Below are positions 38,408-47,208 of a stretch of DNA of 64,000 nt, in pieces. The position numbers were made by a program, and so were the translations under genes. Below the pieces are notes generated by a model. That model was not told where the DNA came from and made no database searches. It saw nothing but the letters and a program-made list of their open reading frames with translations. Within the stretch, counting starts at the first letter, position 1, and each line of letters opens with the position of its first letter. The stretch lies in NCBI RefSeq assembly GCF_032594935.1, contig NZ_CP118734.1:1144001-1208000 (forward strand), written 5' to 3'. The stretch is from Streptococcus sp. 29892 (GTDB taxonomy: Bacteria; Bacillota; Bacilli; Lactobacillales; Streptococcaceae).

Positions 38408-39301
38408 CTAGGCTAAAACTTCTTCAAGAAAAACCTTGCGAGGCTTATAGACTTGGTCACGTTTTTCTAGGATAGCCACCAGTTTCTCCTTATGAAAACC
38501 TGCCAACAAATTCGCCTGACTATCTAAGCTTATAAAACGACCAAATCTGGCATCAATAACTTGCTCAATCGTCAAATCAACAATAGGCAAATCACCAATT
38601 CCTTGTTCAATGGGACGAAGGAAGGAATAGTCAGCTTGAGCTACCTTGTCAGCAATTTCCTCGATTGTCAGGGCGTCAGCCAGGCTCATACCAGCTGAAC
38701 CTGTCCGCTCCAGCTTAGACATATGGCTGGCATAGCCTAGTTTAGCTCCCAAGTCAACAGATAGGGTACGGACATAGGTTCCCTTGCCACAGCGAACTCG
38801 AAAGGTAAAACGGGCACAGTCATCTGCTAACTCAATCGGGCTGGTTCTCTCAAAACTGTATATGTCAATTTGGCGTTGAGGACGTTCGACTTCTTCACCC
38901 GCTCGTGCGTATTCGTAGAGTTTGCGGCCATTTACTTTGACGGCAGAGTACATGGGTGGAATTTGGGTAATGGTCCCTACAAAGCTAGCCATGGCCTCAT
39001 CAACTGCCTGCTCTGCTATGTCCAAAACCGGTGTCCGCTCGACGATATCGCCCGAAGCATCTTCTGTCGTGGTTGAGTAGCCGAGGGTAATCTCCCCCTC
39101 GTAAATCTTGCCCTCTTCCTGCATATACTCAATCATGCGCGTGGCCTTGCCGACTGCGATGGGCAGAACGCCTGTCACATCTGGGTCCAAGGTTCCACCG
39201 TGACCAATCTTTTTCTCCTGCAAAATCTTGCGGAGCTTAAAAACAACATCATGCGAGGTCATCCCCGCCTCTTTTTTTACATTAATAATTCCTGAAATCA
39301 T
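38408..39301 (-). CDS. truB: tRNA pseudouridine-55 synthase
   Basis: A 297-residue enzyme making pseudouridine 55 in the T-loop of tRNAs. The catalytic aspartate is in [23 protein letters not shown]. It starts at ATG 39301 ([18 protein letters not shown]), matching homologues; the open frame further upstream is non-coding and contains a hairpin. There is no Shine-Dalgarno. Instead a TATAAT ends 7 bp before the ATG, so the transcript may start at or very near the A of the ATG. Confidence 0.93.
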   Translation of the reverse strand: MISGIINVKKEAGMTSHDVVFKLRKILQEKKIGHGGTLDPDVTGVLPIAVGKATRMIEYMQEEGKIYEGEITLGYSTTTEDASGDIVERTPVLDIAEQAVDEAMASFVGTITQIPPMYSAVKVNGRKLYEYARAGEEVERPQRQIDIYSFERTSPIELADDCARFTFRVRCGKGTYVRTLSVDLGAKLGYASHMSKLERTGSAGMSLADALTIEEIADKVAQADYSFLRPIEQGIGDLPIVDLTIEQVIDARFGRFISLDSQANLLAGFHKEKLVAILEKRDQVYKPRKVFLEEVLA

Positions 39302-39307
39302 GTTTTC

Positions 39308-39313
39308 ATTATA
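39308..39313 (-). promoter_or_regulatory. truB extended -10, possible leaderless mRNA start
   Basis: Minus-strand TGTTATAAT; the hexamer ends 6 bp before the truB ATG. Transcription usually begins about 7 nt after the -10, which is the start codon itself. No ribosome site is visible. Confidence 0.6.
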
Positions 39314-39319
39314 ACACAA

Positions 39320-39343
39320 AGGACCGCTCTTGTGGGCGGTCCT
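39320..39343 (-). terminator. Hairpin after the DUF438/hemerythrin gene
   Basis: AGGACCGC and GCGGTCCT form an 8-bp GC-rich stem, followed on the minus strand by TTTGTGTT. It separates the upstream gene group from truB. Confidence 0.7.
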
Positions 39344-39350
39344 GTATGAT

Positions 39351-40676
39351 TTAGATATCCCGATGAAAATCGCTATCAATCTCAAAAAATGGTTGAATAT
39401 CCTGGACATATTCCAAAACGCCTTGAAATTCTCCTTGGTCATCACGCACCGCCTTATAGACCACATAGACAAACTTGCCCATTCTCTCGGACTTGAACCA
39501 CATGGTAACCTGGTCTTTTTGCCCTGTGCGGAGCAATTCAAAAATCTTCTTGACCTTGTCTACTATTTTGGGAGGATGGCAGAGCTCCACATGGCGTCCA
39601 ATCTGACTGGGCGTTCGTTTGAAAATCATGTCTTCGACAGGGTGGCTGTCATTGTAATATTGGAAAATGTCATCCTTGTTGACAAAGGTTAATTCCAGCG
39701 GTAAATGATTGAGAATAAGATTGGCCTGCTCAACAGATAAATAACCGTTGCCGAAGGTCTGCGGACTGGTTCTGTCCTGAACAGTTTCTGACTTTTCCTT
39801 GGGTGTGAAGGTAATGGTAAACTGGCCTTCTGGCGTGTCGATAATCTGCTGGTTTGGGCTAGCTGGCTGCGGAGAAATGCTATCTGCGGCCTGCTCTGCT
39901 ATTTCTCCAAAAACCTCCCGATGAGGCACCCACTTGGCTGTCGGCTTAACAATGGCGTAGCCGTAAGCGTCGCTGTCTGCTGCCACTTGGAGCCAGTCGT
40001 CCTGGGTGAAAATCTCCAGCAAAATCATGAGAAGTATGGCCTCTTCCTTGAACATCATCTCTTCAAATTCCTTGGCAAATGTTTCAAAATGGGCTTTTAT
40101 TGCTGCTAGGTCGCCTGTTGCAAGGGTTTTGCGAGCCGTTTTGAAGAGGTCCCGAATCTCATCGTCCACACCCCACATGACCTTGGGCGGTGCATCATGA
40201 CCGTAGCGCTCCATAATGGGAAAGAAGACTTTTTCCTTGCGGGTATAGTGGTTTTCAAACTGCCCCAAGAGGTCAAACTGGCGAGTCAGACCTTGCAGGA
40301 GCTGGTCTTGCAGTTCCGCATCCTCTGTCTGCTCATACTGGTCGAGGATACGACGGATGCGTAAAAGAGCCGCCCGCAGTGCTAGGTTTTCCTGCTTGAA
40401 GACATAGACAGGGTGCCCTTCCTGGTCTATATCCGCCACTTCCACATCTGCAATGGCTCCCTTGAAGAGGTTGGCGTGGATATTGCAAAGGCTCATGACG
40501 TCTTCAAAAGTGATGCCCGTATCACTGGACATGAGTTCATGCTCCATCATGGAGATTTCCAAAGCAGAAACTCCCGTGAAATGCTGATTAAACTGGTCCT
40601 GAACAGACTCTGGACTGGCACCATTGTGCAGGTCCAAGAGAATATTCTTTAAAATGTCAATCCGTTGTTCCATCAT
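39351..40676 (-). CDS. DUF438 - hemerythrin-like - PAS domain protein
   Basis: A 441-residue cytoplasmic protein in three parts. The first is an N-terminal DUF438 region (about 1-75). The second is a hemerythrin-like four-helix region with candidate metal ligands ([45 protein letters not shown]). The third is a C-terminal PAS domain ([37 protein letters not shown] to the end). Such proteins are thought to sense oxygen, NO or iron through a di-iron site. The start overlaps the DUF1858 gene by 4 bp, and that pairing is common. The exact function is unknown. Confidence 0.85.
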   Translation of the reverse strand: MMEQRIDILKNILLDLHNGASPESVQDQFNQHFTGVSALEISMMEHELMSSDTGITFEDVMSLCNIHANLFKGAIADVEVADIDQEGHPVYVFKQENLALRAALLRIRRILDQYEQTEDAELQDQLLQGLTRQFDLLGQFENHYTRKEKVFFPIMERYGHDAPPKVMWGVDDEIRDLFKTARKTLATGDLAAIKAHFETFAKEFEEMMFKEEAILLMILLEIFTQDDWLQVAADSDAYGYAIVKPTAKWVPHREVFGEIAEQAADSISPQPASPNQQIIDTPEGQFTITFTPKEKSETVQDRTSPQTFGNGYLSVEQANLILNHLPLELTFVNKDDIFQYYNDSHPVEDMIFKRTPSQIGRHVELCHPPKIVDKVKKIFELLRTGQKDQVTMWFKSERMGKFVYVVYKAVRDDQGEFQGVLEYVQDIQPFFEIDSDFHRDI

Positions 40677-40906
40677 GCTTCTCCTCCTATTACCTCATAA
40701 CCGTTGCATTCCAAGACCTGTTGAATACGGTCTAACGGAATCTTGGTCATCTTGGAGCCTGTCTTAAGACTGGTCACCTTACCAACTGTGTTGAGCATAG
40801 CTGGATTTGCCAAGGGCTTGAAACCAAGCTCCACCAGTATCTCCTTGACTTCTGGGTGCTGATTGATAATCTCTGCCACAGGCAGATTTAGGTCGATGGT
40901 GTTCAT
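40673..40906 (-). CDS. DUF1858 domain protein
   Basis: A 77-residue single-domain protein that opens MNTIDLNLPVAEIINQHPEVKEILVELGF, the DUF1858 (ScdA N-terminal-like) pattern. ScdA/RIC repair proteins combine such a domain with hemerythrin; here the two are separate adjacent genes with a 4-bp overlap. A joint role in repair or sensing of oxidised iron centres is plausible but not shown. There is no cysteine pair of the ScdA type. Confidence 0.82.
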   Translation of the reverse strand: MNTIDLNLPVAEIINQHPEVKEILVELGFKPLANPAMLNTVGKVTSLKTGSKMTKIPLDRIQQVLECNGYEVIGGEA

Positions 40907-41514
40907 GAAAAGTACCTCTCTAGAAATTGCTTGATGGCTTGAGCCAATTCCGCTGGTTTATGAACATTTAATTCATGCCCTCCATCTTCGATGATAACAA
41001 GCTCAGCCTGTGGTATTAATTTGTTCAGTTCATGTGCAGGTTTCAGATTGGGTTTGTCCGTTGAGCCACAGATTAGCAAGGTGGGCCGACTGAGTTGACT
41101 AATTTCTTTCCTTAAATCAAGCTGACGCATGCTTTTCTGCAATTCTAACAACTGAGCCTTATCTAGTCCTTGTTTATTGTAAAAAGACTTGGGAAGCAAG
41201 GACATAATCGCGATTTGAAAACCAAACAACCAATTCCCCTCTAAGCGATACTGGGCCCCTGAAACAACCAGCCCTCGGCACTTAGGCAAGTGATTGGCTA
41301 GTGACAAAGCTAGAACACCACCTAGCGACAATCCAAAAAGTACAAAAGGACTGCTTTCCTGTTGCAACCTGTTCCGTAATTGACTGCAAAGGTGTTCAAA
41401 ATTCTTTGCCTTTGGCAATTCCAATACATCGACCTCAACATCGGTCAAAGAGTTTTTCAAGTCATCGTAACTGGCCACAGTCTGACCTAGACCATGTAAA
41501 ATAATGAGTTTCAT
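40903..41514 (-). CDS. Alpha/beta hydrolase
   Basis: A 203-residue hydrolase. The oxyanion region is ILHGLGQTVASYDDL, the nucleophile serine lies in the elbow LFGLSLGGVLAL (about residue 80), and the acid/base residues are suggested by LLICGSTDKPNL and EDGGHELNVHKP. No signal peptide is seen. It overlaps both neighbours by 4 bp (ATGA-type junctions), so it is translated with the nucleotidyltransferase upstream and the DUF1858 gene downstream. The substrate is unknown. Confidence 0.85.
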   Translation of the reverse strand: MKLIILHGLGQTVASYDDLKNSLTDVEVDVLELPKAKNFEHLCSQLRNRLQQESSPFVLFGLSLGGVLALSLANHLPKCRGLVVSGAQYRLEGNWLFGFQIAIMSLLPKSFYNKQGLDKAQLLELQKSMRQLDLRKEISQLSRPTLLICGSTDKPNLKPAHELNKLIPQAELVIIEDGGHELNVHKPAELAQAIKQFLERYFS

Positions 41515-42284
41515 CTGATTTTCTCCCGTATTTGCCTCATCTGCTCTTCCACAAATCGTTTTGCTAACTGCCTATCAATTACTGCCTCTAATCGTTCTCC
41601 CTTGTAAACTGCTAAAGTATCTTCTAGCAGAGTTTGGTACATAGGATGACAAACTGTGAGCACCCACTCCCCACTTTCTCTTTTTGATAGAATAATATTC
41701 TCATCAAGGTAGGCTAGCGTTCGACAAAGATTTAGTACCGCGTCAACAGGTCGTTCCAAGACTTTATTCTCGTAATCTTGAATGTCAAACCAAATACTGT
41801 CTAAGTAATCTTCTCGCCTTGGTTCTTCAAACAGTTGTTGTATATCTGGACCACATAAATTAATTCCTCTATGCCAGATAACCATAATATGTGCAGTTAA
41901 ATCTTCGTCCCTTCCCTGCATATTATCACAATATTTTTCTATATTATCATGGATAGCCTGAATATGCATATTTGAAAAATGCAGTTCATATGGGACAGGA
42001 TAATCACATGGTTTAAGACAACTTTTCAATACAATACTCATCTCCAACCCTTTAGGAGGAGCTTGGGGCAACAAAGTATAAAGAGATTGAATTATTCTTA
42101 TTTTTTCTATCTGTGTTAAGGAATGTTCAACAACTACTAAAAAATCTACATCACTATTCTCCCAGATAAAGCTACCTGTTGCAAGAGAACCATGCAGATA
42201 GATACCAAGTAAATTCTCTCCTAATTCATTTTGGAATATGATACAAATTTCATTCAGTAATTCTTGAATATCATTCTTTCTCAT
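41511..42284 (-). CDS. AadA-like nucleotidyltransferase (DUF4111)
   Basis: A 257-residue protein with an N-terminal nucleotidyltransferase fold, motif GSLATGSFIWENSDVDFLVV (about 32-51), carrying the GS and DxD residues. A C-terminal helical DUF4111 domain (CRTLAYLDENIILSKRESGEWVL) follows. Length and layout match aminoglycoside 3''/9-adenylyltransferases. It sits in an apparently old chromosomal cluster without mobile sequences, so it may be an intrinsic relative rather than an acquired resistance gene. It overlaps DUF2130 by 14 bp and the hydrolase gene by 4 bp. Confidence 0.82.
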   Translation of the reverse strand: MRKNDIQELLNEICIIFQNELGENLLGIYLHGSLATGSFIWENSDVDFLVVVEHSLTQIEKIRIIQSLYTLLPQAPPKGLEMSIVLKSCLKPCDYPVPYELHFSNMHIQAIHDNIEKYCDNMQGRDEDLTAHIMVIWHRGINLCGPDIQQLFEEPRREDYLDSIWFDIQDYENKVLERPVDAVLNLCRTLAYLDENIILSKRESGEWVLTVCHPMYQTLLEDTLAVYKGERLEAVIDRQLAKRFVEEQMRQIREKIR

Positions 42285-43617
42285 CTTTCAACGCCTCAAA
42301 CTTGGCCTTCATCGTTGGGTTATTGCGAGTGAGTTTTTTGACAGAAACGTCTTCCAGCTTGTTATTAGCCAGTCGGAGCTGGTTTTCGCTGGTAGTCAAG
42401 GCTGCCTTGACCGCCTCCATTCGCTTGATGGCCTTGTCGATTTCATCAATAGCCTTTTTGAAATTGGAGCTGGCTGACTGGTAGTTCTTAGCAAAGGCTG
42501 TTTTGAAGGTCGCCAAATCTTCTTCAAAATGGGTAATGTCGATATGCTGTTCTCTGACCAATGCCAACTCCTGCTTGTACTTCAAACTGTTGAGCGCAGC
42601 ATTTCGCAAAAGCCCTATCAACTGAATAAAGAACTGGGGACGAACCACATACATCTTCTCGTACTTGTGGCTGACATCCACGATACCCGTGTTGTAGTAG
42701 TCGTTGTCCGCCTCCAACATGGTCACCAAAACAGCATACTCGCAGTCCTTCTCCCGACGGTCCTTATCCAGTTCCTTGAAAAAGTCCTCGTTCTTGTGCT
42801 TCTTGACCGTATCGTCCGCCTCGTTCTTCATCTCAAACATAATGGAGATGATTTCCACCCCATTCTCGTCCAGCTCCCGATAAATGTAATCGCCCTTGGA
42901 ACCACGCGCCGACACCTGATTATCCTTCTCAAAGTAGGCATTGGGAAAGGCCAACTGCCGTACCTTATTAAACTCCGCCTCAGCATAGAGCTCCAAACTC
43001 TCGCCGATCGCCTTGGTCGATTGCTGGGCCTTGAAATTTTTGTAAAATTCCACCTGCTCGTCCGCCGCCTTGAGCCGCACCTCGTACTCCTGACGGGTGG
43101 TCGCCAGAGCCAATTCCTGCTTCTGCTCCTGCATAGCCAAAGCATTCTGAGCCGCGTCACGCTCCTTCTCCACCTGAGCCACCGCCTGCTGCAACTCCAA
43201 GTCCTTGGCTAGCTCGACTTGCCCCAATTGAGCCTTGAGTTCTTGGATTTCTTGGTCTTTTTTGGAAATAGCAGAGCTGATTTCAAATTCTGTCTGACTA
43301 GCCAACTTGTCCAACCTTGCAGTCAGTTCAAGGATTTCCTTGTCCTTTTGGGACATAGCAGAGCTGATTTCAAATTCTGTCTGACTAGCTAGTTTGTCCA
43401 AGCGTGCAGTCAGATCAAGAATTTCCTTGTCCTTGTCACCCAGTTTGGCCTGTAAATCATTTTCAGCCTTCTGGGACAATAATTCCCGTTCCCGCTCCAA
43501 GCGGTCGTGGATTTCCTTATCAAACTCCGCACCACGTACCTGGGCCAAAAGTTGACTGTATTCTGTTTCATTGACCGTAAAAACGGTAGCGCAATGAGGG
43601 CAAGTAATATTGTGCAT
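42271..43617 (-). CDS. DUF2130 coiled-coil protein
   Basis: A 448-residue protein starting at ATG 43617 with AAAGGA upstream (a longer frame to 43635 lacks support). A zinc-knuckle-like CPHC (residues 6-9) is followed by a long coiled coil (about 35-215) and a DUF2130 core with the nuclease-like pattern GDYIYRELDENGVEIISIMFEMKNEAD, reminiscent of restriction-endonuclease-like folds. The coiled coil contains three successive 29-residue repeats. The function is unknown; DNA binding or cleavage has been suggested for the family on fold grounds only. Confidence 0.85.
   Translation of the reverse strand: MHNITCPHCATVFTVNETEYSQLLAQVRGAEFDKEIHDRLERERELLSQKAENDLQAKLGDKDKEILDLTARLDKLASQTEFEISSAMSQKDKEILELTARLDKLASQTEFEISSAISKKDQEIQELKAQLGQVELAKDLELQQAVAQVEKERDAAQNALAMQEQKQELALATTRQEYEVRLKAADEQVEFYKNFKAQQSTKAIGESLELYAEAEFNKVRQLAFPNAYFEKDNQVSARGSKGDYIYRELDENGVEIISIMFEMKNEADDTVKKHKNEDFFKELDKDRREKDCEYAVLVTMLEADNDYYNTGIVDVSHKYEKMYVVRPQFFIQLIGLLRNAALNSLKYKQELALVREQHIDITHFEEDLATFKTAFAKNYQSASSNFKKAIDEIDKAIKRMEAVKAALTTSENQLRLANNKLEDVSVKKLTRNNPTMKAKFEALKDEKE
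43174..43434 (-). repeat. Three 87-bp in-frame repeats in the DUF2130 coiled coil
   Basis: Residues 62-90, 91-119 and 120-148 are three 29-residue units. The first two are nearly identical (KDKEIL[D/E]LTARLDKLASQ then TEFEISSA) and the third is diverged (KDQEIQELKAQL...). The near identity of the first two at DNA level indicates a recent duplication. Confidence 0.85.
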
Positions 43618-43655
43618 AATTTTTCCTTTCATCAATCAAGCAACAACAGTTGCAA

Positions 43656-43919
43656 CTATTTCCTCTTCCTGCGAACAAGATAGAAAATCAGTTCATATGT
43701 GACATATACAAAGCCAAGTATCCACAAAAAGTAAAAGAAGCGAGGGATATTCCGTGGATCGATAAAAAATAAGCGATAAAAAACGTAGATAGTCAAAGCT
43801 AGTATCCACCGCCAGCCCCAAGTCATTTTTCTCTTTATGAACCACTCCAACCAATCCTCACCTGAATTGTAACGTGTTTCATAATATTCTTCTCGTATTT
43901 GAGCCCACCATCTCTTCAT
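43656..43919 (-). CDS. Small membrane protein of unknown function
   Basis: An 87-residue protein starting at ATG 43919 (MKRWWAQIREEYY), with GAGGTG 7 bp upstream. It is rich in Trp, Tyr and Phe and has two transmembrane helices (about residues 34-52 and 58-78) joined by a short loop, RLFFIDPRNIPRF. A basic tail RRKRK indicates that both termini are cytoplasmic. It lies 17 bp after the SRPBCC gene, so they are probably co-transcribed. I do not recognise the family. Confidence 0.7.
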   Translation of the reverse strand: MKRWWAQIREEYYETRYNSGEDWLEWFIKRKMTWGWRWILALTIYVFYRLFFIDPRNIPRFFYFLWILGFVYVTYELIFYLVRRKRK

Positions 43920-43936
43920 TTGATACACCTCATTTT

Positions 43937-44404
43937 CTACAACTTCAATTCCTTTTCTAAGAAAGCCAACCATTTTTCCTGTAATGGTTGACCTGCAGGC
44001 AGATCATGACCTTCTAAGAGGTTTTTGATACATTCATTCTGCACCAACCAACCTGTCATATCTTTTTTGGCATCCGCATAGTCATTGCCAAAATCAACTG
44101 GGATTTCTTCCTCAAAGACAATCAACGTTCCTTGCTCCTGCTGGCTCAAGCTGAAAGAAACTTTGGCAGAGTCCCATGTGTAAGCAATTTTTTCCTGTGG
44201 TTGATAGGCTAATAAATCCATGGTTTCACGAAAGTCTTCCATTTCAAATATCAACTTGTCACCCTCAACCCTCAACTGAGGAAACCAGCGAGCAAAGCCA
44301 CTATCCGTCGCCAACAAATCCCATGCCTCCGCCAAATTAGCTGGAACAGAATAGCAAATGCTGAGCAGGTAGTGCCCCGCCTCTTTCTTCACACTAATCT
44401 TCAT
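43937..44404 (-). CDS. SRPBCC (AHSA1/START-like) protein
   Basis: A 155-residue protein with the SRPBCC helix-grip fold: VPANLAEAWDLLATDSGFARWFPQLRVEGDKLIFEM is the typical N-terminal pattern, followed by the long strand region and a C-terminal helix (MTGWLVQNECIKNLLEG). Such proteins bind hydrophobic ligands in a central cavity or act with Hsp90. The ligand is unknown. It has its own extended -10 (TGGTATAAT, hexamer 44429-44434) about 25 bp before the ATG. Confidence 0.83.
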   Translation of the reverse strand: MKISVKKEAGHYLLSICYSVPANLAEAWDLLATDSGFARWFPQLRVEGDKLIFEMEDFRETMDLLAYQPQEKIAYTWDSAKVSFSLSQQEQGTLIVFEEEIPVDFGNDYADAKKDMTGWLVQNECIKNLLEGHDLPAGQPLQEKWLAFLEKELKL

Positions 44405-44435
44405 ATCATGCTCCTATTCTATCCTTCTATTATAC

Positions 44436-44463
44436 CAAAAAACACCGGTCTATAACCGATGTT
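44436..44463 (-). terminator. Terminator after the acetyltransferase pseudogene
   Basis: AACACCGGT and ACCGATGTT (44441-44463) form a stem with one wobble; on the minus strand TTTTTTGG follows. Confidence 0.7.
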
Positions 44464-44472
44464 CTCCATTGT

Positions 44473-44926
44473 CTATAATTTTTTAATCATCAGCAAGCAG
44501 GGATTCCATTCATCCCAGAGGGTCGGAAATACCTCTAACTTGACAAAACCACAGGATTTATAAAAAGCAATGGTCTGGTCGTATTCCTTATAATGCCCTT
44601 CATCCACTGTCTTGACTTGCAAGTAGGCATAGTCCTTCCGAGCCTCTTCCTCCAAGGCTTGCATGAGCAAACGTCCAATTCCCTGGCGATGATAGGCTTT
44701 CTTGATGCCCATACAATGAACATCTCCGCAAGCCTCCGAAGAATTAGTCAGGGTCACAAAACCAACAGCTTCATCAGCATCATAGGCAGCCCAGCGGCAA
44801 GGCAGAACCATCTTGAATGTAAGCTCTGGTACTCTCAGGCAAACCAAACCATTCTGGCAAGTCCGCTAACACCTCCTCGATAATCCTTGCCTTGTCAGCG
44901 ACAGTTGATACAGTTACAATCTTCAT
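44473..44926 (-). pseudogene. GNAT acetyltransferase, frameshifted
   Basis: A GNAT N-acetyltransferase split between two frames. The 5' part from ATG 44926 reads MKIVTVSTVADKARIIEEVLADLPEWFGLPESTRAYIQDGSALPL and then ends early. The remainder, WAAYDADEAVGFVTL...CMGIKKAYHRQGIGRLLMQALEEEA (the acetyl-CoA loop QGIGR), ending at 44473, is in another frame. Restoring two bases near 44791-44794 would rejoin them and give about 151 residues. It is a real inactivation, a phase-variable state or a sequencing error. The 3' part alone has an ATG-like start at 44847 but lacks the first strands. Confidence 0.85.
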
Positions 44927-44945
44927 TTTTACTCCTTTTGGGAGA

Positions 44946-45011
44946 TTAGTTTCTGATAACCTCCCCTTGATTCATTTTTTCTACAGCAATTCTATTTTTT
45001 AATACTTTCAT
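44946..45011 (-). CDS. 21-residue small ORF with strong ribosome site
   Basis: MKVLKNRIAVEKMNQGEVIRN is preceded by AAAGGAGG 8 bp before the ATG and by a near-consensus promoter. It ends 19 bp before the acetyltransferase start. It could be a leader peptide, a small protein or the remnant of a longer gene. I do not recognise it. No transmembrane segment is present, so a membrane-type toxin is unlikely. Confidence 0.4.
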   Translation of the reverse strand: MKVLKNRIAVEKMNQGEVIRN

Positions 45012-45039
45012 CTCAATCGCCTCCTTTCTATTTTGTTCT

Positions 45040-45068
45040 ATTATATAGCATTTCTTTTAGTATTTCAA
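45040..45068 (-). promoter_or_regulatory. Promoter for the small ORF and acetyltransferase
   Basis: Minus-strand TTGAAA (45063-45068) and TATAAT (45040-45045) are separated by 17 bp. It is divergent from the extended -10 TGCTATACT (45088-45096) of the HAD gene. Confidence 0.75.
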
Positions 45069-45123
45069 TCCGTCCTCTCCCGATTTGTGCTATACTAGAT
45101 GTATTGGAAACAAGGAGGAATAT

Positions 45124-45939
45124 ATGATTAAATTACTCGCCCTTGATATGGACGGAACGCTCTTAAATGAGGAAAAAGAACTGATGCAACCACAGATTGA
45201 TGCTATTCATAAGGCTGTAGAGGCTGGTGTAACTGTCGTTCTCTGTACAGGTCGGCCCTTGGTTGGCGTCAAACCCTTTGTTCAACAATTAGGATTTGAT
45301 ACTGAAGACGAATACATCATTGTTAACAATGGTTGTTCAACGCATTCAACAAAGGATTGGGCACTGATTGACTGGGAAGAACTGTCTATTGCTGATATTG
45401 ACTATCTTGCTACTTTTATTGAGAATGACCATGTACAGATTTCCCTCTTCGATGAGGAAGACTATTTCGTTCTTGCGGAAAAAGCCAATGACCGAGTGAA
45501 CTTGGATGCTAGTTTAGTCGGTATGACACCGCAGCCAATTGACTTGGACGAGGCAACGTCTGGTAAACACCGCTTCTTTGAAGCCATGTTTGTCGGTGAA
45601 AAAGAGCATATCGATATCTTTGAAAACCAACATAACTCTGTACTCAGTCAGAAATACTCCACCGTTCGTTCACAAGACTATCTCTTGGAAATTTTACCAA
45701 ACGGTGCCAGCAAGGCAACTGGTTTGAAAAAACTGGCAGACCACCTCGGTATCCTCCCAGAAGAAATCATGGCTATGGGAGATGCCAACAACGACCTTGA
45801 AATGATTGAATTTGCTGGTTTGGGAATTGCCATGGGCAACGCCAACGAGCAGGTCAAGGCTATCGCCCAAGACATCACGGATACCAATGAGAACAACGGC
45901 GTTGCCAAGGCCATTGAAAAACATATTTTGAACAAATAA
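45124..45939 (+). CDS. Cof-type HAD-IIB family phosphatase
   Basis: A 271-residue HAD phosphatase of the Cof/YidA group. Motif I is LLALDMDGTLLN (nucleophile Asp8 and Asp10), motif II is LCTGRP, and motifs III/IV are LEILPNGASKATGLKKLAD and MAMGDANNDLEMI. The C2B cap domain lies between them. Relatives dephosphorylate sugar phosphates or flavin mononucleotide with broad specificity. It starts at ATG 45124 after AAGGAGG. pepT follows 9 bp downstream, so the two form an operon. Confidence 0.9.
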   Translation: MIKLLALDMDGTLLNEEKELMQPQIDAIHKAVEAGVTVVLCTGRPLVGVKPFVQQLGFDTEDEYIIVNNGCSTHSTKDWALIDWEELSIADIDYLATFIENDHVQISLFDEEDYFVLAEKANDRVNLDASLVGMTPQPIDLDEATSGKHRFFEAMFVGEKEHIDIFENQHNSVLSQKYSTVRSQDYLLEILPNGASKATGLKKLADHLGILPEEIMAMGDANNDLEMIEFAGLGIAMGNANEQVKAIAQDITDTNENNGVAKAIEKHILNK

Positions 45940-45948
45940 GGAGATACT

Positions 45949-47169
45949 ATGAAATACCCAACACTCTTAGACCGTTTTTTAGTCTATGTAAAAGAAAATA
46001 CCCGCTCAGATGAACACTCAACCACCACACCTTCTACTCAGAACCAAGTTGAGTTCGCACAGAACATCCTCTTGCCTGAAATGGAACGGATTGGCTTGCA
46101 GAATGTTCACTACCTGCCAAATGGTTTTGCGGTGGGAACACTCCCTGCCAACGACCCGAGTTTGACACGCAAGATTGGTTTTATCGCCCATATGGATACG
46201 GCTGATTTCAACGCAGAAGGTGTCAATCCGCAAATCATCGAAAACTACGACGGCAATCCAATTGCTTTGGGAACTTCTGGCTATGAATTGCATCCAAAAG
46301 ACTTCCCACAACTGGCTAACTACCACGGTCAAACCCTGATTACGACAGATGGTACGACCTTGCTAGGTTCTGATGACAAGTCCGGAATTGCAGAAATCAT
46401 GACGGCTATCGAGTACCTAGTCCAAAATCCCGACATCAAACATTGCGAAATCCGTGTCGGTTTTGGTCCTGACGAAGAAATCGGTGTCGGTGCAGACAAG
46501 TTTGATGTGGAAGACTTTGATGTGGACTTTGCCTACACCATGGACGGTGGACCTCTTGGCGAACTCCAGTACGAAACCTTCTCAGCAGCTGGTGCCAAAA
46601 TTGACTTCCTTGGACGCAATGTCCACCCTGGTTCTGCTAAAGACCAGATGATTAACGCCTTCCAGATGGCTATTGATTTCCACAATGCTCTTCCTGAAGC
46701 AGACCGTCCTGAAAAAACTGAAGGTTACGAAGGTTTCTTCCATTTGATGAACATGGAAGGGAGTGTCGATACTGCTTCTACCACCTACATCATCCGTGAC
46801 TTCGAGGAAGCAGACTTCCAAGCCCGCAAACAGCTCATGCTGGACATTGCAGAAAAGATGAATGCCAACTTTGATACGCCACGTGTCATTGTCAACTTAC
46901 ATGACCAGTACTACAACATGAAGAAAATCATCGAAAAAGACATGACCCCAATCAACATTGCCAAGGACGTCATGGAAAATCTGGATATCAAGCCACTGAT
47001 TGAGCCAGTTCGCGGAGGAACTGACGGCTCTAAGATTTCCTTCATGGGCATTCCAACGCCAAACATCTTCGCTGGTGGTGAAAACATGCACGGCCGCTTC
47101 GAGTTCGTCAGCCTGCAAACCATGGAAAAAGCTGTTGATGTGATTTTAGGTATTGTAGCTTACAAATAA
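45949..47169 (+). CDS. pepT: Peptidase T (tripeptidase)
   Basis: A 406-residue M20-family dizinc aminotripeptidase in the cytoplasm that removes the N-terminal residue from tripeptides. The zinc-site motifs are [10 protein letters not shown] (about 78-87), [11 protein letters not shown] and [14 protein letters not shown], and [16 protein letters not shown] completes the active site. It helps release amino acids from imported peptides. It has GGAGA upstream and a terminator behind. Confidence 0.96.
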   Translation: MKYPTLLDRFLVYVKENTRSDEHSTTTPSTQNQVEFAQNILLPEMERIGLQNVHYLPNGFAVGTLPANDPSLTRKIGFIAHMDTADFNAEGVNPQIIENYDGNPIALGTSGYELHPKDFPQLANYHGQTLITTDGTTLLGSDDKSGIAEIMTAIEYLVQNPDIKHCEIRVGFGPDEEIGVGADKFDVEDFDVDFAYTMDGGPLGELQYETFSAAGAKIDFLGRNVHPGSAKDQMINAFQMAIDFHNALPEADRPEKTEGYEGFFHLMNMEGSVDTASTTYIIRDFEEADFQARKQLMLDIAEKMNANFDTPRVIVNLHDQYYNMKKIIEKDMTPINIAKDVMENLDIKPLIEPVRGGTDGSKISFMGIPTPNIFAGGENMHGRFEFVSLQTMEKAVDVILGIVAYK

Positions 47170-47174
47170 AAAAG

Positions 47175-47208
47175 AAAAGTAGGTTTTCTGAAAAAATCTA
47201 CTTTTTTT
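47175..47208 (+). terminator. pepT terminator
   Basis: AAAAGTAG and CTACTTTT form the stem, extended by GTTTT/AAAAT, and run into a T7 tract. Confidence 0.8.

Noticed and set aside
39302..39541. N-terminal extension of truB by 80 residues
   Set aside because: It would run through the terminator hairpin and the end of the preceding gene. Homologues start at [15 protein letters not shown] sequence.
42529..43212. 227-residue open frame antisense to the DUF2130 gene
   Set aside because: It mirrors the coiled-coil coding strand, has no ribosome site and has a Leu/Val/His-rich composition typical of antisense frames.
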